Below, one piece after another: positions 27,897 to 36,554 of a DNA stretch of 64,000 nt. This DNA is from Acidobacteria bacterium RIFCSPLOWO2_12_FULL_66_21 (GTDB taxonomy: Bacteria; Acidobacteriota; Vicinamibacteria; Vicinamibacterales; 2-12-FULL-66-21). The translations under genes and the position numbers were made by a program. Numbering within the stretch: the stretch's first letter is position 1; each line of letters begins with the position of its first letter. The stretch spans positions 27,060-91,059 of the forward strand of contig MELC01000081.1 in NCBI GenBank assembly GCA_001767455.1. Direction: 5' to 3'. The notes beneath the pieces are model-generated. The model saw only the letters and a program-made list of their open reading frames with translations. It made no database searches and was not told the DNA's origin.

Positions 27897-28564
27897 CGCC
27901 GGTGCTCTCGGTGATGGCCGTGAGCAAGCGGTACGGGCGGCAGCCCGTTCTGCGCGATGTCACCTTCAGCGTCTCGGAATCCGACGTGGTGGGCGTGATC
28001 GGTCCCAATGGCGTCGGCAAGACGACCTTGCTGAGGATCGTGGTGGGCTTGCAGCAGGCGAGCGGCGGCTCCGTGCAGATCCAGCGGGGCTCGGTTCAAG
28101 AGGGGCTGAAGCGTCTGCGCGTCGCCTATTTCGGCGGAGAGTCAACCGTACCCGGGCACGTGCGCTCGCATCGCTGGCGTGCGCTCTTTCATCACATCGA
28201 GCCCGGCGCCGGCCGTGAACCCATTCGGCTCTTGTCGAGAGGAACCCGGCAGATGCTCGGGCTCCGCACCGTGTTCACGCTGCCGGCGCTGCGGCTCATC
28301 GTGCTGGACGAACCGTGGGAAGGACTCGACCCCGACGCCGCCCGGTGGCTGACCGGCGCGGTGCGCGCGCGCCGCGACGCCGGGGCCGCCGTGCTGATCT
28401 CCTCTCACCGGCTGCACGATCTCGCGGGCGTATGCGACAGCTACGTGTTTCTCGACGCCGGTGTCTCCACGTGCATTCCTGCCGGCGAGCTGGCGCGCGA
28501 TGGGGTCGTCACCGGGGACGAGCTGCTCCGGACGTTCGACACGATTCGCGGGGGGACGCGATGA
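27893..28564 (+). CDS. ABC transporter ATP-binding protein
   Basis: This 223-residue ATPase has Walker A GPNGVGKTT (about 37-45), a divergent signature LLSRGTRQML in place of LSGGQ, Walker B LRLIVLDEPWEGLD and a switch histidine in SSHRLHD. It resembles ATPases of ABC-2 exporters. Overlaps of four bases with the genes on both sides indicate one translational unit. With the permease it probably forms an exporter; the substrate is unknown, with the small Cys protein upstream a candidate. Confidence 0.88.
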   Translation: MTPVLSVMAVSKRYGRQPVLRDVTFSVSESDVVGVIGPNGVGKTTLLRIVVGLQQASGGSVQIQRGSVQEGLKRLRVAYFGGESTVPGHVRSHRWRALFHHIEPGAGREPIRLLSRGTRQMLGLRTVFTLPALRLIVLDEPWEGLDPDAARWLTGAVRARRDAGAAVLISSHRLHDLAGVCDSYVFLDAGVSTCIPAGELARDGVVTGDELLRTFDTIRGGTR

Positions 28565-30510
28565 GGACGGCGCTGGCTGCGCTCAGAATCCTGATTCTCG
28601 CAACATTCGCGTCTGCGGTACAGGACCGCCCGATGCCATTGTCGATTGCCGACGGCAGGAATGCGCCGCCTCCAGGCGCACCGGTTGTCGTCGTCACAGT
28701 GCGGTTCAGCGCGGCGGTGTCCGGCCCGGTGGAGGTGGTCCGTCTCGATCGCGCCGCTCTGACCCGCCGCTGGCACCTGGCCGAGATTGCCCGCACGATG
28801 GCGGATGACGGCCGAATCGACGTCCGAGGGCCTGCGGCCGTGGAAACGCTGCTCCTCGTTCGCCAGTCAGGGCGCCCGGGGTACCTGCTGGACGGGCCGT
28901 TTCGCTGGCCGGTTCAACCGGCGACGTATCACGTCAGCGGTGGATGGCGCCGCACGATCCGCGGGCGTACGTTGCAGGCGGGCAGCGGCACGCCGCAATG
29001 GGTGAACGCCAGCGAGGAGGCGCCCCGCGACGCGTGGCCCGCGTGCGAATGGATCACCGATCGTGACTGGGAATGTGTCGGGGTGCCGCTGAAGGAGGCG
29101 GGTATCGTCCTCTCGGAGGCTCCCGCCCGGCTTTCGTACTTCGAGCCGACGGGCGCCGTGGACGAGTCCGGCGTCGAAACAGCCGCCTGTCGGACCGCGG
29201 CGTGGGGGCGACTGCTCGTGATTGGATTCGCCGGCGGAGCGCCGGCCGGCGGCGCGACACCGCCGGCGGTCGTGCCCCGCCGTATGCAGGCTCCACGGGC
29301 CAGGCCACAGTCCGTGCGTCTTGGCGCCGAGCTCGACACGCGTGTGACCGTGGACAGGTTGAGTCCACGGATCTTCTGGGTGACAGCGACGCAACCGGTC
29401 GAGGATGGTTGGGTCGAGCTGATGGCCGGTGGCCGTGCCCCCGTGCGACTCGACACGAGAGAAGTGGCCGCCGCCCCTTCGAGCGTGCCCCTCCGCATCG
29501 ACCTTGAGCCCGCGGCACGACTGGCGGGCACGGTCTCCGCAGGCCGCGGCGTGGTCGTCAAAGGTGCGGACGTCTTGCTTTATCGATTCGTCACCGACAC
29601 CGGCCGCGCGGAAAAGCGCCCGCCGAAACGGATTCTGCTCGCCGAGACCCGAAGTGGAGACGAGGGAGAGTTCAGGTTCGAGAACCTTGCGGTCGAGCGG
29701 TACGAGCTGGTGGCGATGCACACGGCGTACGGCCGGGTCGAACGGGTCGTCGACCCCGATGGCCAGGAAATCGACCTGACCCTCCAGCGTCCTTCATACG
29801 CCATCGGCCGCGTTCTCCGGGACGGCGTGGTCACGCCGGGCGTCCAGGTGTCGGTGTTGCCGGATCTGGCCGCCTACGCGGCGAGCGAGGACGTGACGGA
29901 ATTCCTGGGAGGCGAGACGACGACGGGAGATGACGGACGTTTCTCGGTGGCGCTGGCGCCGCGTGGCGCCATGGAGGTGCGCGTCGGCGACGCCCAGGTG
30001 GGGATGCGTCGATTTCAGTTGGGCGCGGCCGAGACGCTTGCCCGGGTGGTCGATCTCGGAACGATCGATCTGTCTCCGCCGCCCGCTGTCACCCTGGTGC
30101 TCGAGGGGGCCGAGGGTTGCGACTTGCTCCTGACGGGTCCGTCCGGGCGGCCCGGCATGGCTGTCGTTCGCGCGCGGCGAATTGGTCCCGCCATGTTCGA
30201 CGCGCGCGTGCCGGAGCCAGGCCGCTGGAGCATTGTGGCCGCGTGCGGGCGGCAGGAACGCAGCGTGGTGCCCGCGTTCATCGACGTCCCCGCGGCCGGC
30301 CCGGACATGTCAGTGCGTCTCAGTTGGCCGTTGAACGGCAGCGTTGAGCGTGACATGAAGCGCTCGAACGAGGGCTACCGCTCTTGTTCCGCACCCTCGG
30401 CCTTCGTTCGCAAGTTCCTGGCGGCGATGCTTGCCTCGAGTGCGGAAAGCGCCGCGACCTCAGCCCCGTCCCACCCGGAGCCGGCCCGCCCCGAGTTGGT
30501 TGGGCGGTAA
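28561..30510 (+). CDS. large exported protein with carboxypeptidase-regulatory-like domains
   Basis: This 649-residue protein starts with a signal peptide (about 1-21). From about 310 on it has beta-sandwich units of the carboxypeptidase-regulatory type (GEFRFENLAVERYELVAMH; DGRFSVALAPRG). The first 300 residues are unrecognised, with isolated cysteines. The start overlaps the ABC ATPase stop (ATGA). The last 45 or so residues are odd: they are antisense to a nucleotidyltransferase fragment (30375-30464), so the original stop was probably lost and the C-terminus extended. It probably acts in the periplasm with the ABC system. Confidence 0.68.
   Translation: MRTALAALRILILATFASAVQDRPMPLSIADGRNAPPPGAPVVVVTVRFSAAVSGPVEVVRLDRAALTRRWHLAEIARTMADDGRIDVRGPAAVETLLLVRQSGRPGYLLDGPFRWPVQPATYHVSGGWRRTIRGRTLQAGSGTPQWVNASEEAPRDAWPACEWITDRDWECVGVPLKEAGIVLSEAPARLSYFEPTGAVDESGVETAACRTAAWGRLLVIGFAGGAPAGGATPPAVVPRRMQAPRARPQSVRLGAELDTRVTVDRLSPRIFWVTATQPVEDGWVELMAGGRAPVRLDTREVAAAPSSVPLRIDLEPAARLAGTVSAGRGVVVKGADVLLYRFVTDTGRAEKRPPKRILLAETRSGDEGEFRFENLAVERYELVAMHTAYGRVERVVDPDGQEIDLTLQRPSYAIGRVLRDGVVTPGVQVSVLPDLAAYAASEDVTEFLGGETTTGDDGRFSVALAPRGAMEVRVGDAQVGMRRFQLGAAETLARVVDLGTIDLSPPPAVTLVLEGAEGCDLLLTGPSGRPGMAVVRARRIGPAMFDARVPEPGRWSIVAACGRQERSVVPAFIDVPAAGPDMSVRLSWPLNGSVERDMKRSNEGYRSCSAPSAFVRKFLAAMLASSAESAATSAPSHPEPARPELVGR
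30375..30464 (-). pseudogene. C-terminal remnant of a nucleotidyltransferase-like gene
   Basis: Read on the minus strand, this encodes VAALSALEASIAARNLRTK followed by AEGAEQER and a TAG. It matches the end of the intact gene at 38183-38671 (LAALPALEATIAVRDPRTK then TEPGEEKR, TAG), and the bases around both stops agree (GCTACCGCT on the plus strand). No upstream part of the gene remains. The fragment lies inside the 3' end of the plus-strand gene. Confidence 0.72.
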
Positions 30511-30682
30511 ATCCACGACAAACGCCCTCGTTCTACTAGCGACTTGACGGGGGAGGATTCGGTCCACAGCCGCAGCGCAATTTCATTGGTATTTTTCTCT
30601 CCGGCTGCCCGGGAATGATCAGACCGGGAGATGGCGGGAGCGGGGGCGAGACGATAATCGCTGGACTGGAGGCCGGCTTGAC

Positions 30683-31038
30683 GTGCCGTGGAGCAGACAG
30701 CCCTTTCCCGCGGCAATATGTGCAAATGGAGAGACAACCTCACCCACGCGAGCTAGCACGTGGAGCAGATCGACATTGGGCCGCGGGCTTGTCGGGAAGC
30801 CCTGCGCCTTGTTTGTGATTTTGTGTGCAGCTCCTACCGACTCGGTGCGCGCTCAAGATGGTACGGAATTGCTCATTGGCGGAATCGATGTCCGGCTCGG
30901 GATGTCGCAGCATGAGGCGCTACAGCGACTCGCGCGGCTCTATGAGGTTAGCTACTTTCGTGGCGAACGGCACAAGGCGAATCGAAGTGGCGCTGCCGGC
31001 CGGCGAAAGTGCGGAACGTCGGATGGATCGGCCCTTGG
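30683..31038 (+). pseudogene. probable truncated secreted-protein gene
   Basis: The stretch 30511-31038 holds no intact gene. One frame contains a signal-peptide-like segment (ALFVILCAAPTDSVRAQ) followed by about 35 plausible residues (GIDVRLGMSQHEALQRLARL), then loses protein character near 30960. The frame later overlaps the antisense gene ending at 31039. I read it as the N-terminal relic of a small exported protein; no family is recognisable. Confidence 0.35.
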
Positions 31039-32748
31039 CTATCGCTTGTCAGGCGCCGCTGCGGGGAGCCGATCGATGCTTCCGGCCAGGACTCTCAATT
31101 GAATGACGCGGCTCTGGCCCTTGGTCAGCGACAGCTCGGACGCCGTAGGCCGCAGCTCGTTGAAGATCGACGGTCTGAACCAGTGGCCCTTCGACAGGCG
31201 CTCGACGGCTGCTGCGAAGTACTCGCCGGGGGCCAACCCCTCGATCTGGAACATGCCGGACGCAGAGGTATCCGCGCGGCGCACATAGCGGGGTCCTAGT
31301 GTCCACTGCTCCGCCTCGCGCGAGAATACGACGACCGCGCTGTGCGGCGCGGGCCTGCCGCTCGCGTCAACCACCGTTCCCGAGATCTGCGTCACGCGGT
31401 TCGTGAGGTGTACGCGCAGGATCTCACCCTCGGGCACGTGGTCGAAGTCGATCGGCGTGTCGGTAACATCCTCGCCGCCGAGTGTGACGCTCGCGACCAT
31501 CCACCCTGACGGCGTGCGGACATCGAGCAAATGAGGACCCCAGACGCCGGTGACTTCGAACGTCCAGCCGCGAAGGACGTGGCCTCGTGCACCCGTGCCC
31601 AGAGGCGAGCGCGTGAAATCAGTGGGGGACAGGACGACCGAAAGATCCCCGGGACGGAATGCCGGCGTGGCGCCTTCGTCGAACGCGAACGCTCCTCTCG
31701 CGCTGGCGCCGCTGCGCTGTTGGAGGACGACGTGAGAGAGAGAGTCGGGCACATCAACGAGCGCCGATGCGAACCCGGACGTGGAGGTCGGTCGAACCTG
31801 GAGCAGATACGAACCCGCCGGGATCTTGCGCAGCCGGAACACGCCATCGCGGCCGGCCCGTACGGACGCCACGGCGCCAATCGCGGCATCCGTTCCCGGC
31901 AGGACGATCACGTCGGCGTTCGGCGCTGGCCGCGAGCGTTCGTCTATCACGGTGCCGAAGAGATCGTACGAGCGGACTTGGGTGATGACGAGATCTTCGA
32001 CGGAGGTCTCTTCGCCCGCCTTCACTCTGAGTTGCTGAGCGTGCGCGGCATCGGGCGAGTGGGGCAGGAACGTCAACGGATATCCGGGCAGCTCCGCCCG
32101 TGACCGATCACCCGGTGAGAACGCCCCGGGAGCCGCCAGCAGAAAATAGTCGCCCGCCCCCAGCCCGAATACCCTGTAGGCGCCGCGATCGTCGGTCAGT
32201 CGCGGCCGTCCCGCGACAGGGACGAGTCGCTCCTTGCCGGCCGCGAACTCTACCCGCATCGCGTACACCGGAACGCCGTCCACCGGCTCTCCGGATGCGT
32301 CGACCACTCTACCCGAGATGATGGCTCCGGCCGTCAGGTGGAGGATGATGCCGTCGCGCACCTGTCCGGCGGAGACCCGCAGTCCCGTAATATTGGCGCG
32401 CGATCGATCGTCGTCCACCTCGCCCGCGACGAAGCCCGGCGCGGACGCGCGCAGCTCGTACGTGCCGGAAGGCAGACCGTTCAGTTCGAAACGCCCCGTG
32501 TCGTCCACCATTTCGGTCCGGCCGATCTTCCGGTCGCTCGATTCGAGCGTGACGACGGCACCGCCCGGAGGCCGGCCCGTCGCAGCGGTGATCACGCGGC
32601 CGTGGATGGCCCCGGTCGGTTGGACGGCTGCGTCGGTGCGCGAGGCATGCGGGTCCTGGTGGCCGCGGACCAGAACAGGCAACGCGCAGCCGACGATCAG
32701 CGCGGTCCCAAGCGACGTTCGGGCGGCCAGCCGCGCGATCCCGGTCAC
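31039..32748 (-). CDS. exported carboxypeptidase-regulatory-like multidomain protein
   Basis: This 569-residue protein has a signal peptide and at least four beta-sandwich units of the CarboxypepD_reg type, with markers such as GAIHGRVITAATGRPPGG, GRVVDASGEPVDGVPVYAM and GTVVDASGRPAPHSAVVVF. Such domains act as adhesion or structural modules in the envelope; no catalytic motif is seen. It starts with GTG overlapping the stop of the upstream paralogue (GTGA). Sequence and layout suggest tandem duplication followed by divergence. Confidence 0.75.
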   Translation of the reverse strand: MTGIARLAARTSLGTALIVGCALPVLVRGHQDPHASRTDAAVQPTGAIHGRVITAATGRPPGGAVVTLESSDRKIGRTEMVDDTGRFELNGLPSGTYELRASAPGFVAGEVDDDRSRANITGLRVSAGQVRDGIILHLTAGAIISGRVVDASGEPVDGVPVYAMRVEFAAGKERLVPVAGRPRLTDDRGAYRVFGLGAGDYFLLAAPGAFSPGDRSRAELPGYPLTFLPHSPDAAHAQQLRVKAGEETSVEDLVITQVRSYDLFGTVIDERSRPAPNADVIVLPGTDAAIGAVASVRAGRDGVFRLRKIPAGSYLLQVRPTSTSGFASALVDVPDSLSHVVLQQRSGASARGAFAFDEGATPAFRPGDLSVVLSPTDFTRSPLGTGARGHVLRGWTFEVTGVWGPHLLDVRTPSGWMVASVTLGGEDVTDTPIDFDHVPEGEILRVHLTNRVTQISGTVVDASGRPAPHSAVVVFSREAEQWTLGPRYVRRADTSASGMFQIEGLAPGEYFAAAVERLSKGHWFRPSIFNELRPTASELSLTKGQSRVIQLRVLAGSIDRLPAAAPDKR

Positions 32749-34412
32749 CGTGTTCCCCCTGGAGAGGATCCCTCTCGCTTGAGAGGCAGCACGAGAGGAT
32801 CACGTCCGCGGTGGGGCGCGGCAATACCGATGGCGCCGTCCCGCCGCAGGCGGTTTAGGTATCGCGGATCACTGAAGACCGCGACATCGTCCGGTTCATC
32901 CACGGCCGCCGCCATGTAATCTCCGGGCCTCAGACCGCCGATGCGGAATTCCCCCCGCTGATTGGTCCGTTCGACGAGGCTCACCTGACCGTTCGTCATG
33001 AAGCGGTCCGGTTCTGCGGTGAACACCAGGACGTAGGCGCCGGGCACCTCGCGCTGTCGATCGTCAACCACCCGTCCGCTCACCTCGGCACCGTCGTTGG
33101 ATACGACGATCTCGAGCAGTGGCGGATCGGTTCCCGGAGCGATCTCAATCGAACGACCGGCGAGGTCGCGCTGGTTCGCGAGGATCGCGGCCACCTGCCA
33201 GCGGGAGGGAAGCCCGATGAGGCGCGGCACGACCGGGCCGGGCGCAACCGCGACCGCGAACGTCCCGTCCTTTGCCACGGCCGAGATGTCGCTATTACCA
33301 GCCACGATGCGGTCGCGACCCAGGTCGGCGGACGTCATGGCGACGCGCATCCTGATGCCTGCCGGCAACGCGCCGCCCGAACTCCTCACGAGGCCCCGTA
33401 TTGTCGATACCGGCGAGGTGATCACGCTGACCCGAACGTCCCCGCCGCTGGCCACGAACGCCGATGCGCCATGTTCGGAGATGACACTTCCTTTCGATAT
33501 GGAGGCAGACGCTTCGTAGACGCCGGGCGGAACCCGCACGACGTCGAACGCGCCGGATTTGTCCGTTACGAATGCGTTCCCCTCGACTCGTCTGCCGGTT
33601 GTTTCATCGAGGCTCGAGATTCTCCCGCGCGCGCCCGCCGCGGCGTTCCCCAGTGCATCGGCAACCGTGCCTCTGACGCGCGACAGGCGAACCGGCGTCA
33701 CGCTGAAATCGATGTTGGCCGTCTCGCGGCCTCCCTCGACGGGCACCGCGCTAGCCTGGGCGATGGATGCCACCCCCGGGTAGACGGCCGTGCTCGAGAC
33801 GACGCCCCCTTCCGCGCCGGAGACGCTGAACGAGGTCGGTCGTGACAGGATGTAGTACTGGCCGCCGCGCAGGCCCCACAGACGATACGCCCCCCGATCG
33901 TCGGTGTAGCTGGTGGTGATCGGAAGGAAACCGGCCGGGAGGTTCCGGCCGGCCACCACTTCGACATCGATGACGGGATTGCCAATCCGATCCGTGATGC
34001 GGCCGGTGATCACGCCGGCCGGGATGAGGCGGACGTCGGCGTTGTCGAAGACCTCCCCCGGGGCGAGGTCGACGGGGACCGGCCGCTGGGGCTCCGCGTG
34101 GCGGCTGCCGAACCCCCCGGGCACATACCCGGTGCGGGTTGCCGCCACGAAGTACCGGCCGCTCTCCAGGCCGGCAAACTCGAACGCGCCGGACGCGTCG
34201 GTCATCGACACGTCGGGTGTATCCTGACGTCCGGCGATCGCGCAGGTGACGCGTGCGCGGCGAACGGGATCTCCGGTATCGGCGTTCAGCACGTGCCCGC
34301 GAAGGACGGCGGGCCCGACGCCGGCTCCCGCCGTCCGCTCCGCGGGAGCCGGCGCCTGCACGTGCAGGACGAGCGCGACTGCGACGGCCGTCGCCGCCTG
34401 GATCCAGGGCAT
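32745..34412 (-). CDS. exported carboxypeptidase-regulatory-like multidomain protein (paralogue)
   Basis: This 555-residue protein has a short signal peptide (MPWIQAATAVAVALVLHVQA) and repeated CarboxypepD_reg units: LRGHVLNADTGDPVRRARV, GVITGRITDRIGNPVIDVEV and GRVVDDRQREVPGAYVLVF. It resembles its downstream neighbour in architecture and repeat phrases (SGMFQIEGL versus SGAFEFAGL). It begins 41 bases after the fulvocin-C-like Cys-rich gene, so all are probably one transcript starting near 35915. A role as envelope scaffold or carrier in the same process is inference. Confidence 0.75.
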   Translation of the reverse strand: MPWIQAATAVAVALVLHVQAPAPAERTAGAGVGPAVLRGHVLNADTGDPVRRARVTCAIAGRQDTPDVSMTDASGAFEFAGLESGRYFVAATRTGYVPGGFGSRHAEPQRPVPVDLAPGEVFDNADVRLIPAGVITGRITDRIGNPVIDVEVVAGRNLPAGFLPITTSYTDDRGAYRLWGLRGGQYYILSRPTSFSVSGAEGGVVSSTAVYPGVASIAQASAVPVEGGRETANIDFSVTPVRLSRVRGTVADALGNAAAGARGRISSLDETTGRRVEGNAFVTDKSGAFDVVRVPPGVYEASASISKGSVISEHGASAFVASGGDVRVSVITSPVSTIRGLVRSSGGALPAGIRMRVAMTSADLGRDRIVAGNSDISAVAKDGTFAVAVAPGPVVPRLIGLPSRWQVAAILANQRDLAGRSIEIAPGTDPPLLEIVVSNDGAEVSGRVVDDRQREVPGAYVLVFTAEPDRFMTNGQVSLVERTNQRGEFRIGGLRPGDYMAAAVDEPDDVAVFSDPRYLNRLRRDGAIGIAAPHRGRDPLVLPLKREGSSPGGTR

Positions 34413-34453
34413 CGAAGGACTCTATGTTAGCGCGGCTGGACGTGCCGCCAACG

Positions 34454-35329
34454 TCAGTAGATGACCCAGCACCCGATATCGCAGCTGTCGGGGCACATCT
34501 GGCCGTCGTGGATCGTGCAGTTGCTGTCGAAATCGCCGTCGCCCGGCCCTTCCTCGAGCAGCCCCTTGGGCTTGTACCGGCAGTTGCCGTCGCACGGGTG
34601 GTTCTTGAAGATGTCGCAGGTGCCGGTGTACTCGTCGTAGATCCACCTGCAGAACGCGCGGTCTCCGAAACGCGGGGATTGTCCGCAGCCGTCCTTCACA
34701 TACCCGTCCTTTGCAGGACAGTCCCACGTACCAGACGAGGCGTAGTTGCACTCGCAATTCGGCAGCGTCGTCTCGTCATAGTCCTGGGCAAACACGACAG
34801 TCCGCGCCAGCAGGTATTCGGCGAGGCGCAGCCGGCCGGCTTTGAGCCGCGCAGGAAGATCGACGCGTCCCGAAGGAGGCGTACCCTGCCAGGCGTCCGA
34901 GCCGATGATCGACGCGCGCGTTCCAAGAACGCGGCCGGTGTCACCGAGAAGGCGGAGCGTCTCCTGACTGTAGGCCGCGCCAGGCTCGAACTCGGCTGCC
35001 GTGATGGTGTTCGCGAAACGCGTTACGAATAGCCGCTGTTCGCGCGTCAACGACGTGTCGTCTGCGGCCGTCCGCGTCAGTTACTCCTGCCACAGCTGAA
35101 AGCGGACCGCCGGTTTGTGGGCAAGGAAGATCGCCTCCCGGTACTCCACCGGGTACAGGTTGATCTCGTCGAGCCGCGAGGGCAGGCTGTCGTGTGCCTG
35201 CGCCACCCACGCCGCGGCGCGTTCGGCCGCCGTGCGGCCTCTTGCTACCGGCCACAGGCACAGTGCGAGCAGCATCAGCACCGCCGCTGTGAGAAGCCGA
35301 AAACGTCGTCCCAATCGTGGTGTTCTCAT
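34454..35329 (-). pseudogene. fulvocin-C-like Cys-rich exported protein interrupted by one TAA
   Basis: The start ATG at 35329 has AAGGAGG (35336-35342) upstream and a signal peptide. The next part (AWVAQAHDSLPSRLDEINLY, then YREAIFLAHKPAVRFQLWQE) stops at an in-frame TAA at 35081-35083. The same frame continues without further stops for 209 codons: a helical part (SLTREQRLFVTRF) and a tail of about 100 residues with 12 cysteines. The two halves together look like the fulvocin-C-related bacteriocin-precursor family; that family assignment is from memory and tentative. The only start for the second half alone is a TTG at 35050 with no ribosome site. I infer a nonsense mutation, a sequencing error or, less likely, readthrough. 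Confidence 0.68.
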
Positions 35330-35351
35330 CTGAAGCCTCCTTGCATTCGAT

Positions 35352-35915
35352 CTAATGCGACTCATCGAGGGGCAGTCCGGCCGCCGCGAGAATCTCCCGG
35401 ACGCGACGGGCGCCGACGACCCCGACCCAGTCGCGGCGAATGGCGCCGTCGCGCGACATCACGAACACTCGCGGTGTGAACTCCGTCACGGGACCGGGAC
35501 TGACGCTGTGGACCCCGTCCACGGTCACTGAGTGGGCGGCGAGATACGTCCGCAGACGCGAGGCCGGCTCGGCCCCGATCGCCACCAGCCGTACATGTCC
35601 CGTCCGCCCGCGCGCCGCCGATGCGATCTCGCGCATGGCGGCCATGCTGTCCGTGCAGTACACGCATCCGGATGCGAGGACGAGCACGACCGTGCGATCC
35701 GCGGTCTCGTATCCGAGCTGCGGGATTGACGTCAGCGCGCCGGAGATACTCCGACTGGACGAAGCCCGCAGCGACGGGCCGACGAGCGCCAGGAGCAGAA
35801 CAACCGCCGCTCCGACGATGACGGCGACGTTGAGCGTCCAGTCGATCGCGCGAGTGACGCGGGGGTGGGTCAGAGCGGAGCGGACGCGGTCTGTCGCGAG
35901 CACGCGAGTGTTCAT
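35352..35915 (-). CDS. membrane-anchored thioredoxin-like protein
   Basis: This 187-residue protein has one transmembrane segment (about 27-48) and an extracytoplasmic thioredoxin-like domain with a CVYC active site in LASGCVYCTDSMAAM and a later TPRVFVMSRDG resembling the cis-proline strand. It would catalyse disulfide exchange outside the cytoplasm. It ends 22 bases before the Cys-rich fulvocin-like gene, suggesting that protein, with 12 cysteines, as its substrate. This link is contextual inference. Confidence 0.78.
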   Translation of the reverse strand: MNTRVLATDRVRSALTHPRVTRAIDWTLNVAVIVGAAVVLLLALVGPSLRASSSRSISGALTSIPQLGYETADRTVVLVLASGCVYCTDSMAAMREIASAARGRTGHVRLVAIGAEPASRLRTYLAAHSVTVDGVHSVSPGPVTEFTPRVFVMSRDGAIRRDWVGVVGARRVREILAAAGLPLDESH

Positions 35916-35951
35916 ATGCAGTCGGCGAACGCGACGGCGTAATTTCTGCCG

Positions 35952-36395
35952 TCAGGAATGCCGTAAATTGCGTGGGCCTTCGCCGCTGATGGAGGGAAAC
36001 GCGCCGAGCTCGTGGAGCGTTCCGGCGATCGCGTGCAGCATCGGGCCTGATTGGATCAGCCGCTGGCACTTGAGAAACGCCTGAACGTCCTGCGCGGTTG
36101 CGGCCGGATCGAGCCCGCCGCGCTTGAGAAGGCCGTGCAGCGTGCGACGATCGACGACGTCGAGGAAGTCCTCAGGGTGGAGTCCTGTGTCCCGCGCGAG
36201 CGCGATGGCCCGGCAGAGCCGAGCGAAATCCAGCGCGGCTTTTGGGCGGATACCGGCCGCCCGGCACCATGCTCGCAGCGCGCCGGAGCTGCTCGCGGCG
36301 GCGTGGCTCCAGCTTCCGATTGTCGTTGGATCGCCCTCGGATTGGATGGCCCGCCACATCACGCGCGCGAGGCGCTCGGCCGCCGGAATCTGCAT
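35952..36395 (-). CDS. putative helix-turn-helix protein
   Basis: This 147-residue all-helical protein has a segment (about 38-75, SSGALRAWCRAAGIRPKAALDF) that resembles an AraC-like helix-turn-helix, but I see no sensor domain. The frame is open further upstream without protein character, so the ATG at 36395 is chosen. Its start is divergent from the PIN-domain gene across 160 bases. A local transcription regulator is the best guess. Confidence 0.45.
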   Translation of the reverse strand: MQIPAAERLARVMWRAIQSEGDPTTIGSWSHAAASSSGALRAWCRAAGIRPKAALDFARLCRAIALARDTGLHPEDFLDVVDRRTLHGLLKRGGLDPAATAQDVQAFLKCQRLIQSGPMLHAIAGTLHELGAFPSISGEGPRNLRHS

Positions 36396-36554
36396 ACGTC
36401 TCGCGCTCGCATCAGCACATGACGTGCCGTCCCGCAGGCGTGGGATTTTGTGCCGCGGCCGGGTCAGCGCGAGAAGGACATACCCATAGCTTCGCCGAAC
36501 CCCGGGCAAATTCTGCAACGACGCACGGGCAAACGATACCCGGAAGGGGCAGGA

